Program-made: the position numbers and the translations under genes
In this document: one piece after another, positions 28,033-36,581 of the stretch
Layout of the letters: each line of letters opens with the position of its first letter
How positions within the stretch are numbered: position 1 is the stretch's first letter
Notes under the pieces: generated by a model
Database searches by the model: none
What the model saw: only the letters and a program-made list of their open reading frames with translations
Told to the model about the DNA's origin: nothing
From: Stieleria bergensis
Lineage (GTDB): Bacteria; Planctomycetota; Planctomycetia; Pirellulales; Pirellulaceae
Length of the DNA: 64,000 nt
Reading direction: 5' to 3'
Assembly (NCBI GenBank): GCA_007745635.1
Contig: CP036272.1
Span: 1,530,792-1,594,791 of the forward strand

Positions 28033-30503
28033 GCTTTGCCTCCTACAGTCGATGATGTTCTTGCATGAGCGGACCCCGGAAGGCTGCTCGCGGATTGGTT
28101 GCGATTGCGTCGAACGAGGTGTTGCTGCAACCACAGTTCAGCAACTAGAAAGACGACGACCGCGACCCAGATCCAGAACCAGATTTCTCTGCCGAAGCTT
28201 CGCGTGCGATCGGCGTCGACCAGGGAGGTCGCCTGGGTAAAGACTTCTGCCTTCAAGGTCTTGGCGAATTCATCCATTTGGGCGTCCGTCGCTCCTTTGA
28301 GCATTGATTCGTTGGCGTCGATGACAGCCAGTCGCAGCGTGCTTTCGGCGGGAGTTGAATCCACTTGATCGGCCGCTTTGTCTGGGCTTTTTGACTGGTC
28401 GGCCCCCGCAGCTGGCTGCAGTGATTGACGTTCCGCAGTCAGCTTTTCAAAGCGGTACAATCCCGGCTGGTAGGTGGCCGTCCATTGAATTGTTTCATCG
28501 TCTCCGACAGGCTGCAATTGGACGCGTTCATCGGGTGTTTGCAGCCAGTACACCGATTGTCGGTCTTCCCGGGAGCTCTGTTTCGCGTTCTGCGCTGAAT
28601 CGTCTGGGTCGTTGTCAGCCTGCAACCATTGGCTTTTCTTGATCACGATCGGCTGTCCCGGTGACAGCAAGTGCTGTCCGCGATGTCCGCCCAGGTCCAA
28701 GACCATCTGCTGAATCATGGGCAGGAAAACCGGTCGCAGCGGCAGGTTCGACCATTCGTCGTGACAGGCGAACGCGAACTGAACGACGGTTCCTTGTCCG
28801 ACCGCTTGCGTGATGACCAGCGGATCACCCTGCATCGTTCGCAACAGGACTTGGCTGGCAGAGGTCTGCCGGTTGGCATCGGATTGGGCCGCTATGTCGT
28901 CAGTCGCTTGCTGCGCTGGCTGGTCCACATCGTCGGGGATGGTCGATGTCTCGGGCAAGGTTAGCTTGCGATAAGCAAACAAATCGATGCTGCCAAAGGG
29001 GTTTTCTTGATCCTGGCTTAGAATCGACCAGGGACGGTACTGTGACGAAGGGGTATCGACTTGGTAGCGGGAACTCTCTTCATCGGGCTGCCGATTGATC
29101 TCGCCAGTCATCTCACCGAGCAATGCCGGCAGAGCGATCTGGTCTTCACCGGCTTGCCAGCTTTTGTTGACCGCTTCCGCCGTGACTTGGGGGCCGTCTA
29201 GGACGATCAGTGAGCCGCCTTGACGAACGAAGCTGGTAAGCTTGGGCATCAACTCTTTGGGCGGACGGTTCACGCCAGCCAAAATGATCACGTGTGGCGG
29301 ATCTTCATCCAATTGCTTGATCAGTCGATACGCGGAGGTGACCGTCGCGGAAACTGGGTCAGGGCGTTCGTCGCCACCGAAGGCGAAGGGGCTTAGCGCG
29401 ATGGCCAGGAAATCAGCTTGACCGCCCAACGCTTGGTTGCTTGGGGTTCCATCGACCAGCACCACGTCAATTTGATCCGCCACCGAGACCACGGTGGAAC
29501 GCTGGTTGTCATCCAACAGAGAATCGGCAGCGTCCACCGAGATCGACACGACGTGCTCGCCCGCTTGATCGATCACATGCGTCAGTCGATTGGTTAACGT
29601 CGAACGAGCATCGATATTGATTGAACGCGGTTCAAGCGGTTGTCCATCAATGGACCAGACCAATCGCAGGCCGCTGGCCGGTGTGTCCGAAGCGTTGTGA
29701 AGGGTTGCTTCAAAGACTGCTGGACGGGATCGTACAACGACCGGTGAAGTCAGCTCAACGGACTGGATCGCGACGTTGTTCAGCTGGTTCCACGGCGCGG
29801 CGACATTCATGATGTCAATCACTGGCGCGTTCAATTCGGCTGCGACGTCGGCTTCCAGCTCCGAGGCGACTTGCCGCGAAATCTCTAGCGAAGCGCTGTC
29901 CAGTGCTGCGGTCTGAAAATCCGAAACCAGGAGGATTTGACGGCGGTCGTTGGAGGCTTGCTGTGTTGCCGAAACCGCCGATTCAATCAACCGGCCAAGC
30001 GGAACCGCATCACCTTGAGCACTGACACGACGCAGGACATTCGCCGCTTCCGAAGCGCCCATTTTGCCCGGCACTGCACCGAGTCGAGAGGAGCGCACCA
30101 AAATGACTTCGTCGCGACGCGTCAGTTCGTTAAGTACCTTGGTCAGTTCCGCTTTGGCGTATTCGATTCGTGGTTGTTCGCCCTCAGGGGCCGCAGCCAG
30201 ACTGAGTGAATCATCTAATGCAATGATCAACGTTTTGGGGATCTCACCGCTGCCAGCGCGGCTGCCGGTTAGCACCGGGCGGGTCAGGCAAAAGGCCAAC
30301 AGCATCGGGATGACGCAGCGCAGTAACAACAACAGCAGTTGCGTCAGTTGCATGCGTCTTCGATTCACTCTCAGCACGTTGTCCAGCAAGTGCATCGCGC
30401 CCCACTGAACGGTCTTGAAACGACTGCGAAACAGCAAGTGAATAATGAGCGGCACCGTGAAGGCGAGCGCTCCAAAGCCCAGGATTCCATTGATGAAGTT
30501 CAT
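28029..30503 (-). CDS. BatA-type membrane protein with degenerate VWA domain
   Basis: The 824-aa protein opens with the BatA N-terminal domain: a first helix (ILGFGALAFTVPLIIHLLF), then KTVQWGAMHLL and the Arg-rich NRRRMQLTQLLLLLLRC leading to a second helix. A VWA-like domain follows (LIIALDDSLSL), in which the MIDAS DxSxS reads Asp-Asp-Ser-Leu-Ser, so metal binding may persist. A later amidotransferase-like fold (HVIILAGVNRPPKEL, GGSLIVLDG) and a C-terminal transmembrane helix (IWFWIWVAVVVFLVAELWL) end the chain. The gene overlaps both neighbours by 4 bases (ATGA). BatA proteins are linked with aerotolerance in Bacteroides, a name that is historical; the function here is unknown. Confidence 0.9.
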   Translation of the reverse strand: MNFINGILGFGALAFTVPLIIHLLFRSRFKTVQWGAMHLLDNVLRVNRRRMQLTQLLLLLLRCVIPMLLAFCLTRPVLTGSRAGSGEIPKTLIIALDDSLSLAAAPEGEQPRIEYAKAELTKVLNELTRRDEVILVRSSRLGAVPGKMGASEAANVLRRVSAQGDAVPLGRLIESAVSATQQASNDRRQILLVSDFQTAALDSASLEISRQVASELEADVAAELNAPVIDIMNVAAPWNQLNNVAIQSVELTSPVVVRSRPAVFEATLHNASDTPASGLRLVWSIDGQPLEPRSINIDARSTLTNRLTHVIDQAGEHVVSISVDAADSLLDDNQRSTVVSVADQIDVVLVDGTPSNQALGGQADFLAIALSPFAFGGDERPDPVSATVTSAYRLIKQLDEDPPHVIILAGVNRPPKELMPKLTSFVRQGGSLIVLDGPQVTAEAVNKSWQAGEDQIALPALLGEMTGEINRQPDEESSRYQVDTPSSQYRPWSILSQDQENPFGSIDLFAYRKLTLPETSTIPDDVDQPAQQATDDIAAQSDANRQTSASQVLLRTMQGDPLVITQAVGQGTVVQFAFACHDEWSNLPLRPVFLPMIQQMVLDLGGHRGQHLLSPGQPIVIKKSQWLQADNDPDDSAQNAKQSSREDRQSVYWLQTPDERVQLQPVGDDETIQWTATYQPGLYRFEKLTAERQSLQPAAGADQSKSPDKAADQVDSTPAESTLRLAVIDANESMLKGATDAQMDEFAKTLKAEVFTQATSLVDADRTRSFGREIWFWIWVAVVVFLVAELWLQQHLVRRNRNQSASSLPGSAHARTSSTVGGKA

Positions 30504-31408
30504 CGGACCAGACGCCTCCGTGCAGCGACGTACTGATGCAACACATCCACCATCGGTTGGTCAGTGGTGACCGGGATCCAATCCACTCGGTTGCGTCGAC
30601 AAGCATCTCGTAAGGCGCCGTTGTGCGCTTCGAGTCGCTCCAGATACGCACCGCGTATCGAGGCGGCGTCGACCGTTTGTTCAGCAATCGCATGCTCTAA
30701 GTCATGAAACTGAATTCGACCGCCAAATGGAAATTCAACTTCGTCAGGATCCAGAATTTGAAAAAAGAGCACTTCGTGTTTACGAGAGCGAAATTGTGCC
30801 AGTCCCGTCGCAATCGAATCGACGTCACCCATGGAATCCGAAATGATGACCACTAATCCGCGTCGCCCGATCTTGGGGACGATCTTGCGAAACACCGATC
30901 CCAAGTCGGTTTCACGTTCAGTGGGCTTATCGGTCAGTGCGGTTAAGATGGGCGTCAAGTGACCGGGCCGACTACGCAGCGGGACCTCGCGTCGCAGTTG
31001 GTTGTCAAATGTGATCAAACCAACCGGGTCTTGCTGGCCAAGCATGAAATAGGCAAACGAAGCCGCTAAGCCAACGGCGTACTCGCGTTTACTGTTGCCT
31101 TCAATCGCTTTGTCACCGGCATAGTTCATCGAGCCGCTGACGTCGACTAATAGATTGCAGCGGAGGGTCGTCTCTTCTTCGTATTGGCGAATGTAAAGCC
31201 GGTCGCTCTTGCCGTACACTTTCCAGTCAATGTTCTTTAGTTCATCGCCCTGGACGTACTGGCGGTGTTCTTTAAACTCGACGCTGAAGCCCTTGTGGGG
31301 CGAGCGGTGCCTGCCCGTGGTGTAACCTTCGACGACGTCCTTGGCCAGTAACTGCAATTGCGAGAGCCTGGAGAGGTCTTTCGGCTTGACGAGATCCAGT
31401 ATGCGCAT
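30500..31408 (-). CDS. DUF58 protein (VWA-like), first gene of the operon
   Basis: The 302-aa cytosolic protein shows the DUF58 hallmark GDELKNIDWKVYGKSDRLYI, then the MIDAS-like motif LVDVSGSMNY. DUF58 proteins typically follow a MoxR AAA+ ATPase and act with it as a chaperone-like pair for cofactor or complex assembly. Here no MoxR gene precedes it: upstream is a 0.5-kb non-coding stretch and the divergent rarD. The stop overlaps the ATG of the BatA-like gene by 4 bases. The ATG at 31408 has no clear Shine-Dalgarno, but the N-terminus MRILDLVKPKDLSRL fits relatives. Confidence 0.93.
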   Translation of the reverse strand: MRILDLVKPKDLSRLSQLQLLAKDVVEGYTTGRHRSPHKGFSVEFKEHRQYVQGDELKNIDWKVYGKSDRLYIRQYEEETTLRCNLLVDVSGSMNYAGDKAIEGNSKREYAVGLAASFAYFMLGQQDPVGLITFDNQLRREVPLRSRPGHLTPILTALTDKPTERETDLGSVFRKIVPKIGRRGLVVIISDSMGDVDSIATGLAQFRSRKHEVLFFQILDPDEVEFPFGGRIQFHDLEHAIAEQTVDAASIRGAYLERLEAHNGALRDACRRNRVDWIPVTTDQPMVDVLHQYVAARRRLVR

Positions 31409-31920
31409 GGGGCGTGTCAGGAAAAGGATGGGAAATGCAGAACCACTGGGTTAAACCGCAGAACAGAATCACTTTGCAGAATGACTGAGCAGAATCACTT
31501 TGCAGTGTGACTGAGCAGAATGACTGAGCAGTGTGATTCGGCATCTGCCTTCACTCACGATCCTGGCGAACCTCGCCGGGGCCGCTTGGCTCTGAATGAA
31601 GTGAGCAATGGAGTCGCTGGTCGGTGAGTCAGGCTGGATCGCCCCCCCGCTGGCGTTTCGGAGTGCGGAGAAGTCTTCAGGCCGTCGCCTGATATTCTAG
31701 ACACGCCGAGCATAGAATGCCGCAGGAATCTTGCCAGTGTGGGGGCGTGAGCCCTGCAATTCTAACGATTTAAACGCACGCATTGGCGATCCGGACTCGG
31801 AAGGCTCTGGGAAACCTGGATAATTCCCGGCATTGGGTGACATTGCCTTGCTGTCGGGTGGTGCGACCGATGCTCAGGATTCACCACGTTGCCCAGTCAT
31901 TTAGCTTCGGAACCATCGCG
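31409..31920. other. Divergent intergenic region with 13-bp repeats
   Basis: This non-coding stretch of about 510 bp (374 bp if the earliest rarD frame were used) lies between the VWA operon and rarD and must hold the operon promoter. Its operon-proximal end is filled by imperfect 13-bp repeats (31438-31541). The remainder shows no clear hairpin, RNA gene or operator; TATTCT at 31693-31698 could be a -10 for rarD but lacks a good -35. Confidence 0.5.
31438..31541. repeat. Imperfect 13-bp tandem repeat array
   Basis: Units related to CAGAATCACTTTG and CAGAATGACTGAG alternate six times from 31464, with a further related unit CAGAACCACTGGG at 31438. The array lies 30-133 bp upstream of the DUF58 start, where the operon promoter would be, so it could affect expression. 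Confidence 0.85.
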
Positions 31921-32805
31921 TTGAACTTCAAGTCATCACCCACGGGATGGATTTTCGCGATCAGTGCCAACGTAATCTGGGGGCTGTTTCCGATTTTCTG
32001 GAATCTGCTGCAGAGCGTGCCCACGAATCAATTGGTTTGTCATCGGGTGGTCTGGGCCTTTGGTTTCTCGCTGCTGATCTTTGCCTCGCGGTATGCGTTG
32101 GCATCGCCACGACGTCGCGCTCGCTGGATCGTGCTGTTTCGCCGGCCACGCACTTGGTTGGTCTATGGCGCCGCCGCATTGATGGTGTTCTTGAATTGGG
32201 GGGCGTTCTTATGGGCGATGAATCACGATCAGTACTTGGCTGCTTCGCTGGGTTATTACATCAACCCGATGTGCAATGTGCTGTTGGGCGTGTTGTTTCT
32301 TGGCGAACGTCTCTCGTCGCGACGGAAGATTGCCATGGTGGGCGTGGGGATCGGCGTCGCGGTGATGACCTACGCCGCCGGTCAGCCACCGTGGGTGTCT
32401 TTGATCATGGCGACTTCGTTCTCCTTGTATGCCTTGATCAAAAAAGTTGGCAAACTGGATGGACTGAACAGCCTGTTTTTAGAAACCACGATTCTGTTGC
32501 TGCCCGTGTTGCTGTTCATGGCCGCTTACATTCCCTCCAGTGAGCATGTCTTTGCAGCTGGCAGCCGATGCATGGATCTGCTGTTGATCGCCGGTGGCTT
32601 TGTGACGCTGGCACCCCTGGTCCTGTTTTCAGCAGCCGCGCAGCGCATTCCGCTTTCGCTGCTAGGAATGCTGCAGTATGTCGGCCCCACGATGCAGTTC
32701 CTGGTCGCGGTCTTTTACATGCAACAACCTTTGCATCTGCTGACCGCCGTTGGCTTTGTTTTCGTCTGGGCCGGCGTCGTGCTATTCTTGATCGCACGCG
32801 ATTAG
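31921..32805 (+). CDS. rarD: RarD-type EamA/DMT-family permease
   Basis: From the TTG at 31921 the protein is 294 aa, as in E. coli RarD (296 aa), and starts LNFKSSPTGWIFAISANVIWG, aligning with the family start; the frame is open to 31783 but the extra 46 residues are not membrane-like. Ten transmembrane helices are expected and visible as hydrophobic blocks, with the RarD-type loop SVPTNQLVCHRVVWAF and the late GMLQYVGPTMQFLVAVF. The family exports small metabolites; RarD was named for chloramphenicol sensitivity and its substrate is unknown. It stands alone, divergent from the VWA operon and convergent with leuD. Confidence 0.88.
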   Translation: MNFKSSPTGWIFAISANVIWGLFPIFWNLLQSVPTNQLVCHRVVWAFGFSLLIFASRYALASPRRRARWIVLFRRPRTWLVYGAAALMVFLNWGAFLWAMNHDQYLAASLGYYINPMCNVLLGVLFLGERLSSRRKIAMVGVGIGVAVMTYAAGQPPWVSLIMATSFSLYALIKKVGKLDGLNSLFLETTILLLPVLLFMAAYIPSSEHVFAAGSRCMDLLLIAGGFVTLAPLVLFSAAAQRIPLSLLGMLQYVGPTMQFLVAVFYMQQPLHLLTAVGFVFVWAGVVLFLIARD

Positions 32806-32885
32806 CTAGGTGGGGTGCGTGCTTACAGGTATCGCATTGAAGCTCTTCGGGCTAGCAACGTAGGGTGCGTGCAAGGACGGCACCT
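32806..32885. repeat. Dispersed double-palindrome element, copy A (degenerate)
   Basis: Directly after the rarD stop a partial copy (GGTGGGGTGCGTGC) is followed by a longer one at 32837-32884 with TTGAAGCTCTTCGGGCTAGC and ACGTAGGGTGCGTGC. It matches copies B, C and D at 50439, 60275 and 62356 in order and spacing. The second half of the GTGCGTGC palindrome is decayed here. Confidence 0.7.
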
Positions 32886-32903
32886 TATCGAACTGCGAGT
32901 GGA

Positions 32904-33497
32904 TTACCACGTTCGTGCGGCTTCGTAAGCGCTGATTTTTTCTTCGGACTTCAGCGTTTGGCCGATGTCGTCCAAGCCTTGCAGCAGCTTTTCGCGACGA
33001 CTGGGATCAACATCGAAGGGGCGTTCCCAGCCACTGCCATCTTTAACGACTTGGTTTTCCAAGTCGACGGTCAGTTGGTAAGTGCCCTGCTCTGCTGAAT
33101 TGGCAAATAGCGTGTCGATATCTGCTTCGGGCAGAGTGATCGGCAGCACGCCATTCTTGAAGCAGTTGTTGTAGAAGATGTCGGCAAACGAAGGGGCAAT
33201 CACGCTGCGGAAGCCGTAATCTTCGAGCGCCCAGACGGCATGTTCGCGGCTGGAGCCACTGCCGAAATTCTTGCGAGCAACCAGGATGGACGCATCTTTG
33301 ACCGCGTCTTGGTTGAGTTCGAATTCGGGGTTCGATGTTTCGCCGTCTTCTTGAAAACGCCAATCGTAAAACAGAAACTGCCCAAACCCGGTGCGCTCAA
33401 TGCGTTTGAGGAATTGCTTGGGGATGATTTGGTCCGTGTCGACGTTGGCGCGATCCATGGTGGCGACAACGCCAGTGTGTACGGTAAAGCTTTGCAT
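32904..33497 (-). CDS. leuD: 3-isopropylmalate dehydratase small subunit
   Basis: The 197-aa protein is the swivelling small subunit of isopropylmalate isomerase in leucine synthesis. It starts [22 protein letters not shown] and has the hallmark [19 protein letters not shown], whose Ser-Ser-Arg binds the substrate, then [22 protein letters not shown]. Length equals that of E. coli LeuD (201 aa). It lies 54 bp downstream of leuC on the same strand, the usual leuCD order, so both subunits come from one transcript. Confidence 0.97.
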   Translation of the reverse strand: MQSFTVHTGVVATMDRANVDTDQIIPKQFLKRIERTGFGQFLFYDWRFQEDGETSNPEFELNQDAVKDASILVARKNFGSGSSREHAVWALEDYGFRSVIAPSFADIFYNNCFKNGVLPITLPEADIDTLFANSAEQGTYQLTVDLENQVVKDGSGWERPFDVDPSRREKLLQGLDDIGQTLKSEEKISAYEAARTW

Positions 33498-33551
33498 GGG
33501 ATGATGGCCTGGAGAAAGGTGTGTTCGTTGTAGATCAGACAGGTCGAGCGA

Positions 33552-34976
33552 TTAAGCTTTGTAGGACCAGTCACGGATATCGACAAATCGGCCTTGAATT
33601 GCGGCCGCAGCAGCCATGGCTGGGCTGACAAGGTGGGTTCGTCCCCCTTTTCCTTGGCGGCCTTCAAAGTTACGGTTGCTGGTGCTGGCACAGCGTTCAC
33701 CCGGGGCCAACTTATCGGGGTTCATTGCCAAGCACATGCTGCAACCGGCTTCACGCCAGTCAAAACCTGCTTCTCGGAAGATCTTGTCCAGCCCTTCGCT
33801 TTCGGCATGCACTTTGACCTTGCCGCTGCCGGGGACAACCATCGCGTGCAGGCCATCTTTCACACGGTGTCCCTTGACGACATCGGCCGCAGCACGCAAG
33901 TCTTCGATTCGAGCGTTGGTGCAGGATCCGATGAAGACGCGATCAATGCCGACTTCTTGCATCGCGGTGCCGGCCTCAAGGCCCATGTAGCTCAGTGCAT
34001 CACGGGTGGTTTTTTGGTCGGTCGCGTCGGAGAAGTCCGCCGGGTTGGGTGTGTTGTCGGTCACACTGATGACTTGACCCGGGTTGGTGCCCCAGGTGAC
34101 TTGCGGCTGGATGTCGCTGCCTTGGAAGTGCAGTGACTTGTCGTAGCTGGCGCCGGTGTCGGTGGACAATTCGCTCCAGCGAGCGACGGCTGCGTCAAAG
34201 TCTTGCGGGACTTCAGGCAAGCCTTTCAAGTAATCATAGGTCACTTGATCAGGAGCGATCATGCCAGCTCGTGCACCGGCTTCGATGGACATGTTGCAGA
34301 CCGTCATGCGCTCTTCCATCGTCATCGCACGCACTGCGTCGCCGGTGTATTCCAAGACGTATCCGGTGCCGCCAGCGGTTCCGATCTGTCCGATCAGGTA
34401 CAGGATCATGTCCTTGGCAGTGACCCCCTTCGCCAGTGAGCCATCCACACGTAGTTCAAAGTTTTTGGGTTTGAACTGCAGCAGTGTTTGTGTGGCCAAA
34501 ACGTGTTCGACTTCACTGGTGCCGATGCCGAACGCCAAGGCACCAAAGGCACCGTGCGTTGCCGTGTGACTGTCGCCACAAACAATGGTCATGCCTGGCT
34601 GAGTGTAACCGTTCTCGGGGCCAATGACGTGAACGATGCCTTGGCGGACATCACCGATATCAAACAGCGTGACGCCAAATTCTTTGCAGTTGCTGCGAAG
34701 CGTTTCGATCTGCTTGCGACTGATGGGGTCAGCGATCGGCAGTGAGCGATCGGTGGTGGGGACGTTATGGTCAGGTGTTGCCAGCGTTCGCTCAGGACGA
34801 CGAACGGGGCGATTGTTGATGCGCAGGCCTTCAAACGCTTGCGGGCTGGTGACTTCGTGAACCAGGTGCAGATCGATGTACAGAATCGCAGGGCCGCTCT
34901 TGGGCTGGTCGACAACGTGTTGGTCCCAGATCTTATCTAGCAAGGTCCGCGGGGCGGACGAAGGTGCATCGGTCAT
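33552..34976 (-). CDS. leuC: 3-isopropylmalate dehydratase large subunit
   Basis: The 474-aa aconitase-family subunit carries the [4Fe-4S] cluster for 2- to 3-isopropylmalate isomerisation. Seen motifs: [36 protein letters not shown] with the first cluster cysteine, and [20 protein letters not shown] with the other two (CxxC). The signature [10 protein letters not shown] follows. The length matches the E. coli enzyme (466 aa) with about 8 extra N-terminal residues. leuD follows at 54 bp. The upstream 338 bp hold no obvious attenuator or leader peptide with leucine codons. Confidence 0.97.
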   Translation of the reverse strand: MTDAPSSAPRTLLDKIWDQHVVDQPKSGPAILYIDLHLVHEVTSPQAFEGLRINNRPVRRPERTLATPDHNVPTTDRSLPIADPISRKQIETLRSNCKEFGVTLFDIGDVRQGIVHVIGPENGYTQPGMTIVCGDSHTATHGAFGALAFGIGTSEVEHVLATQTLLQFKPKNFELRVDGSLAKGVTAKDMILYLIGQIGTAGGTGYVLEYTGDAVRAMTMEERMTVCNMSIEAGARAGMIAPDQVTYDYLKGLPEVPQDFDAAVARWSELSTDTGASYDKSLHFQGSDIQPQVTWGTNPGQVISVTDNTPNPADFSDATDQKTTRDALSYMGLEAGTAMQEVGIDRVFIGSCTNARIEDLRAAADVVKGHRVKDGLHAMVVPGSGKVKVHAESEGLDKIFREAGFDWREAGCSMCLAMNPDKLAPGERCASTSNRNFEGRQGKGGRTHLVSPAMAAAAAIQGRFVDIRDWSYKA

Positions 34977-35314
34977 AACGGTGAAGGGGGAACGGGGTTC
35001 TCGTTTGCAAAAATCGTGATGGGCTGGTCAGCGTGCGAGCGTCGCCAACGCTGGCGGATCATGAGATCCTCTGTGTGCGATCAGGAGCCAGAGATTTCGG
35101 CGGATTTCGCGGTTCGCAGACCTCGCCCAACGGACCCTAACTGTCCGCTGAAACCAGCAAATATTCAAGTGGTAATGGCTCCCCACACGCCGAAAGGCGG
35201 GTAAGAATCAGCTGACCTGGGGGTGAAGCTGGGGGCAGTCGAGAATTCCTCGCATCGGTCGCGGTCGCGGCTGCCTGCCGATGACTTCAGTCGATGAATC
35301 CAGGCAGAGCCAGA
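34977..35314. other. Intergenic region leuC-queA
   Basis: This 338-bp stretch lies between the leuC start and the queA stop (both minus strand). It should carry the leuCD promoter. I see no leucine-rich leader peptide, T-box, hairpin with T-tract or tandem repeat; a short plus-strand frame at 35016-35204 lacks coding character. Confidence 0.4.
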
Positions 35315-36418
35315 TCAGACGATCATCATGCAGTCGCCATAACTGTAAAAACGATACTCTTCGGCAATCGCTTGGCGGTACGCTTCCATGATCAGTTCTC
35401 GACCGGCGAGGGCACTGACGAGAACCATCAGCGTGCTTTTGGGCAGGTGGAAGTTGGTCATCAGGGCGTCCACGACTTTGAAGTCATGTGGCGGCCGGAT
35501 GAACAGGTCCGTGGTCGCCGTCCAAGGCTTGAGTTGCCCGCCGTTGGCTGCCGCGGCACTCTCCAGCACGCGCACGCTGGTGGTGCCCACTGCCACGCAG
35601 CGACCGCCGGTGCTTCGTCGCTGATTGATGAGTTCCGCGTTTTCCTCGGTAATCTGTCCCCACTCGGTGTGCATGGGGTGATCCTCCAGACGCTCGCAAC
35701 TGACCGGCCGAAAGGTTCCCAGGCCAACATGCAGCGTGACGGAGGCGGTTTCCGTTCCACCGGACACAATCTGCTGCAACAGGTTCGGTGTGAAGTGCAG
35801 TCCGGCGGTTGGCGCTGCGACGCTGCCGGGCGCTTTGGCAAACACCGTTTGGTAATTCGTCACATCCGAATCCATCATGTGACCGTCACGAATGTACGGT
35901 GGCAATGGGACTCGGCCATAGCGTTCTAGCCAGACTGCTGCATCGATGCTGTCACCGTCAATCGGTGGGAGTTCGCCGCCAGCGTGGCGGTCTTCCGGTG
36001 GCATCGGCACAGCGATCAGGTGACCGTCGTCGGTTCGAGAGACCACTTGCAGTCGCATCCCCGGCAGCCCATTGCGATCTTCAATGGTGATCGTTTCACC
36101 AGCGACCAAGGTGCCGCGCGTTTTGGTCAGAACTTCCCAGATGCCGGTCGCCGGTTCTTGTCGTAAAAACAACCCCTGCCAGCGACCACCGGTGCGAGTC
36201 CGATAGCCGACCATTCGCGCCGGGATCACACGACTGTCGTTCAGTACCAGCGTGTCTTCGCTGCGCAACAAGTCCGGTAAATCACGCACATGGTGATGCT
36301 GGATCTCACCCGAGGCTCGATTGATCAGCATCAGCCGAGCATCACTGCGGTTGTTCAACGGTTCCTGCGCGATCAGCTCGCGAGGCAACTGATAGTCGTA
36401 TTGGTCGATTTCGCTCAT
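35315..36418 (-). CDS. queA: S-adenosylmethionine:tRNA ribosyltransferase-isomerase
   Basis: The 367-aa protein catalyses the transfer of the ribosyl part of SAM to 7-aminomethyl-7-deazaguanine in tRNA, giving epoxyqueuosine. Its N-terminus YDYQLPRELIAQEPLNNRSD is the typical QueA start, and later GRVPLPPYI, YQTVFAKAPGSVAAPTAGLHFT and LHVGLGTFRPV are diagnostic. The end FYSYGDCMMIV is also characteristic. The length is close to the 356 residues of E. coli QueA. No tgt or other queuosine gene is adjacent; it appears to be a single-gene unit. Confidence 0.98.
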   Translation of the reverse strand: MSEIDQYDYQLPRELIAQEPLNNRSDARLMLINRASGEIQHHHVRDLPDLLRSEDTLVLNDSRVIPARMVGYRTRTGGRWQGLFLRQEPATGIWEVLTKTRGTLVAGETITIEDRNGLPGMRLQVVSRTDDGHLIAVPMPPEDRHAGGELPPIDGDSIDAAVWLERYGRVPLPPYIRDGHMMDSDVTNYQTVFAKAPGSVAAPTAGLHFTPNLLQQIVSGGTETASVTLHVGLGTFRPVSCERLEDHPMHTEWGQITEENAELINQRRSTGGRCVAVGTTSVRVLESAAAANGGQLKPWTATTDLFIRPPHDFKVVDALMTNFHLPKSTLMVLVSALAGRELIMEAYRQAIAEEYRFYSYGDCMMIV

Positions 36419-36581
36419 TGCCGAAGTTTAGCAGCGAGATCCCCAATCCGGTAGACACGCACCAAGACGAGACCTGCCGCGGTTCAATCAGCCCGGAATC
36501 GATTCGCCACCCTTGGTCGTGGCCCCGCAGTTTTCGCCCGCAGTTTTGGACCCGCCACCTGGGATTCAGTGGCAGCCAGAA

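Noticed and set aside
31783-31920. Extended rarD N-terminus
   Set aside because: The 46 extra residues are not membrane-like and make the protein longer than the family; TTG 31921 aligns with the known start.
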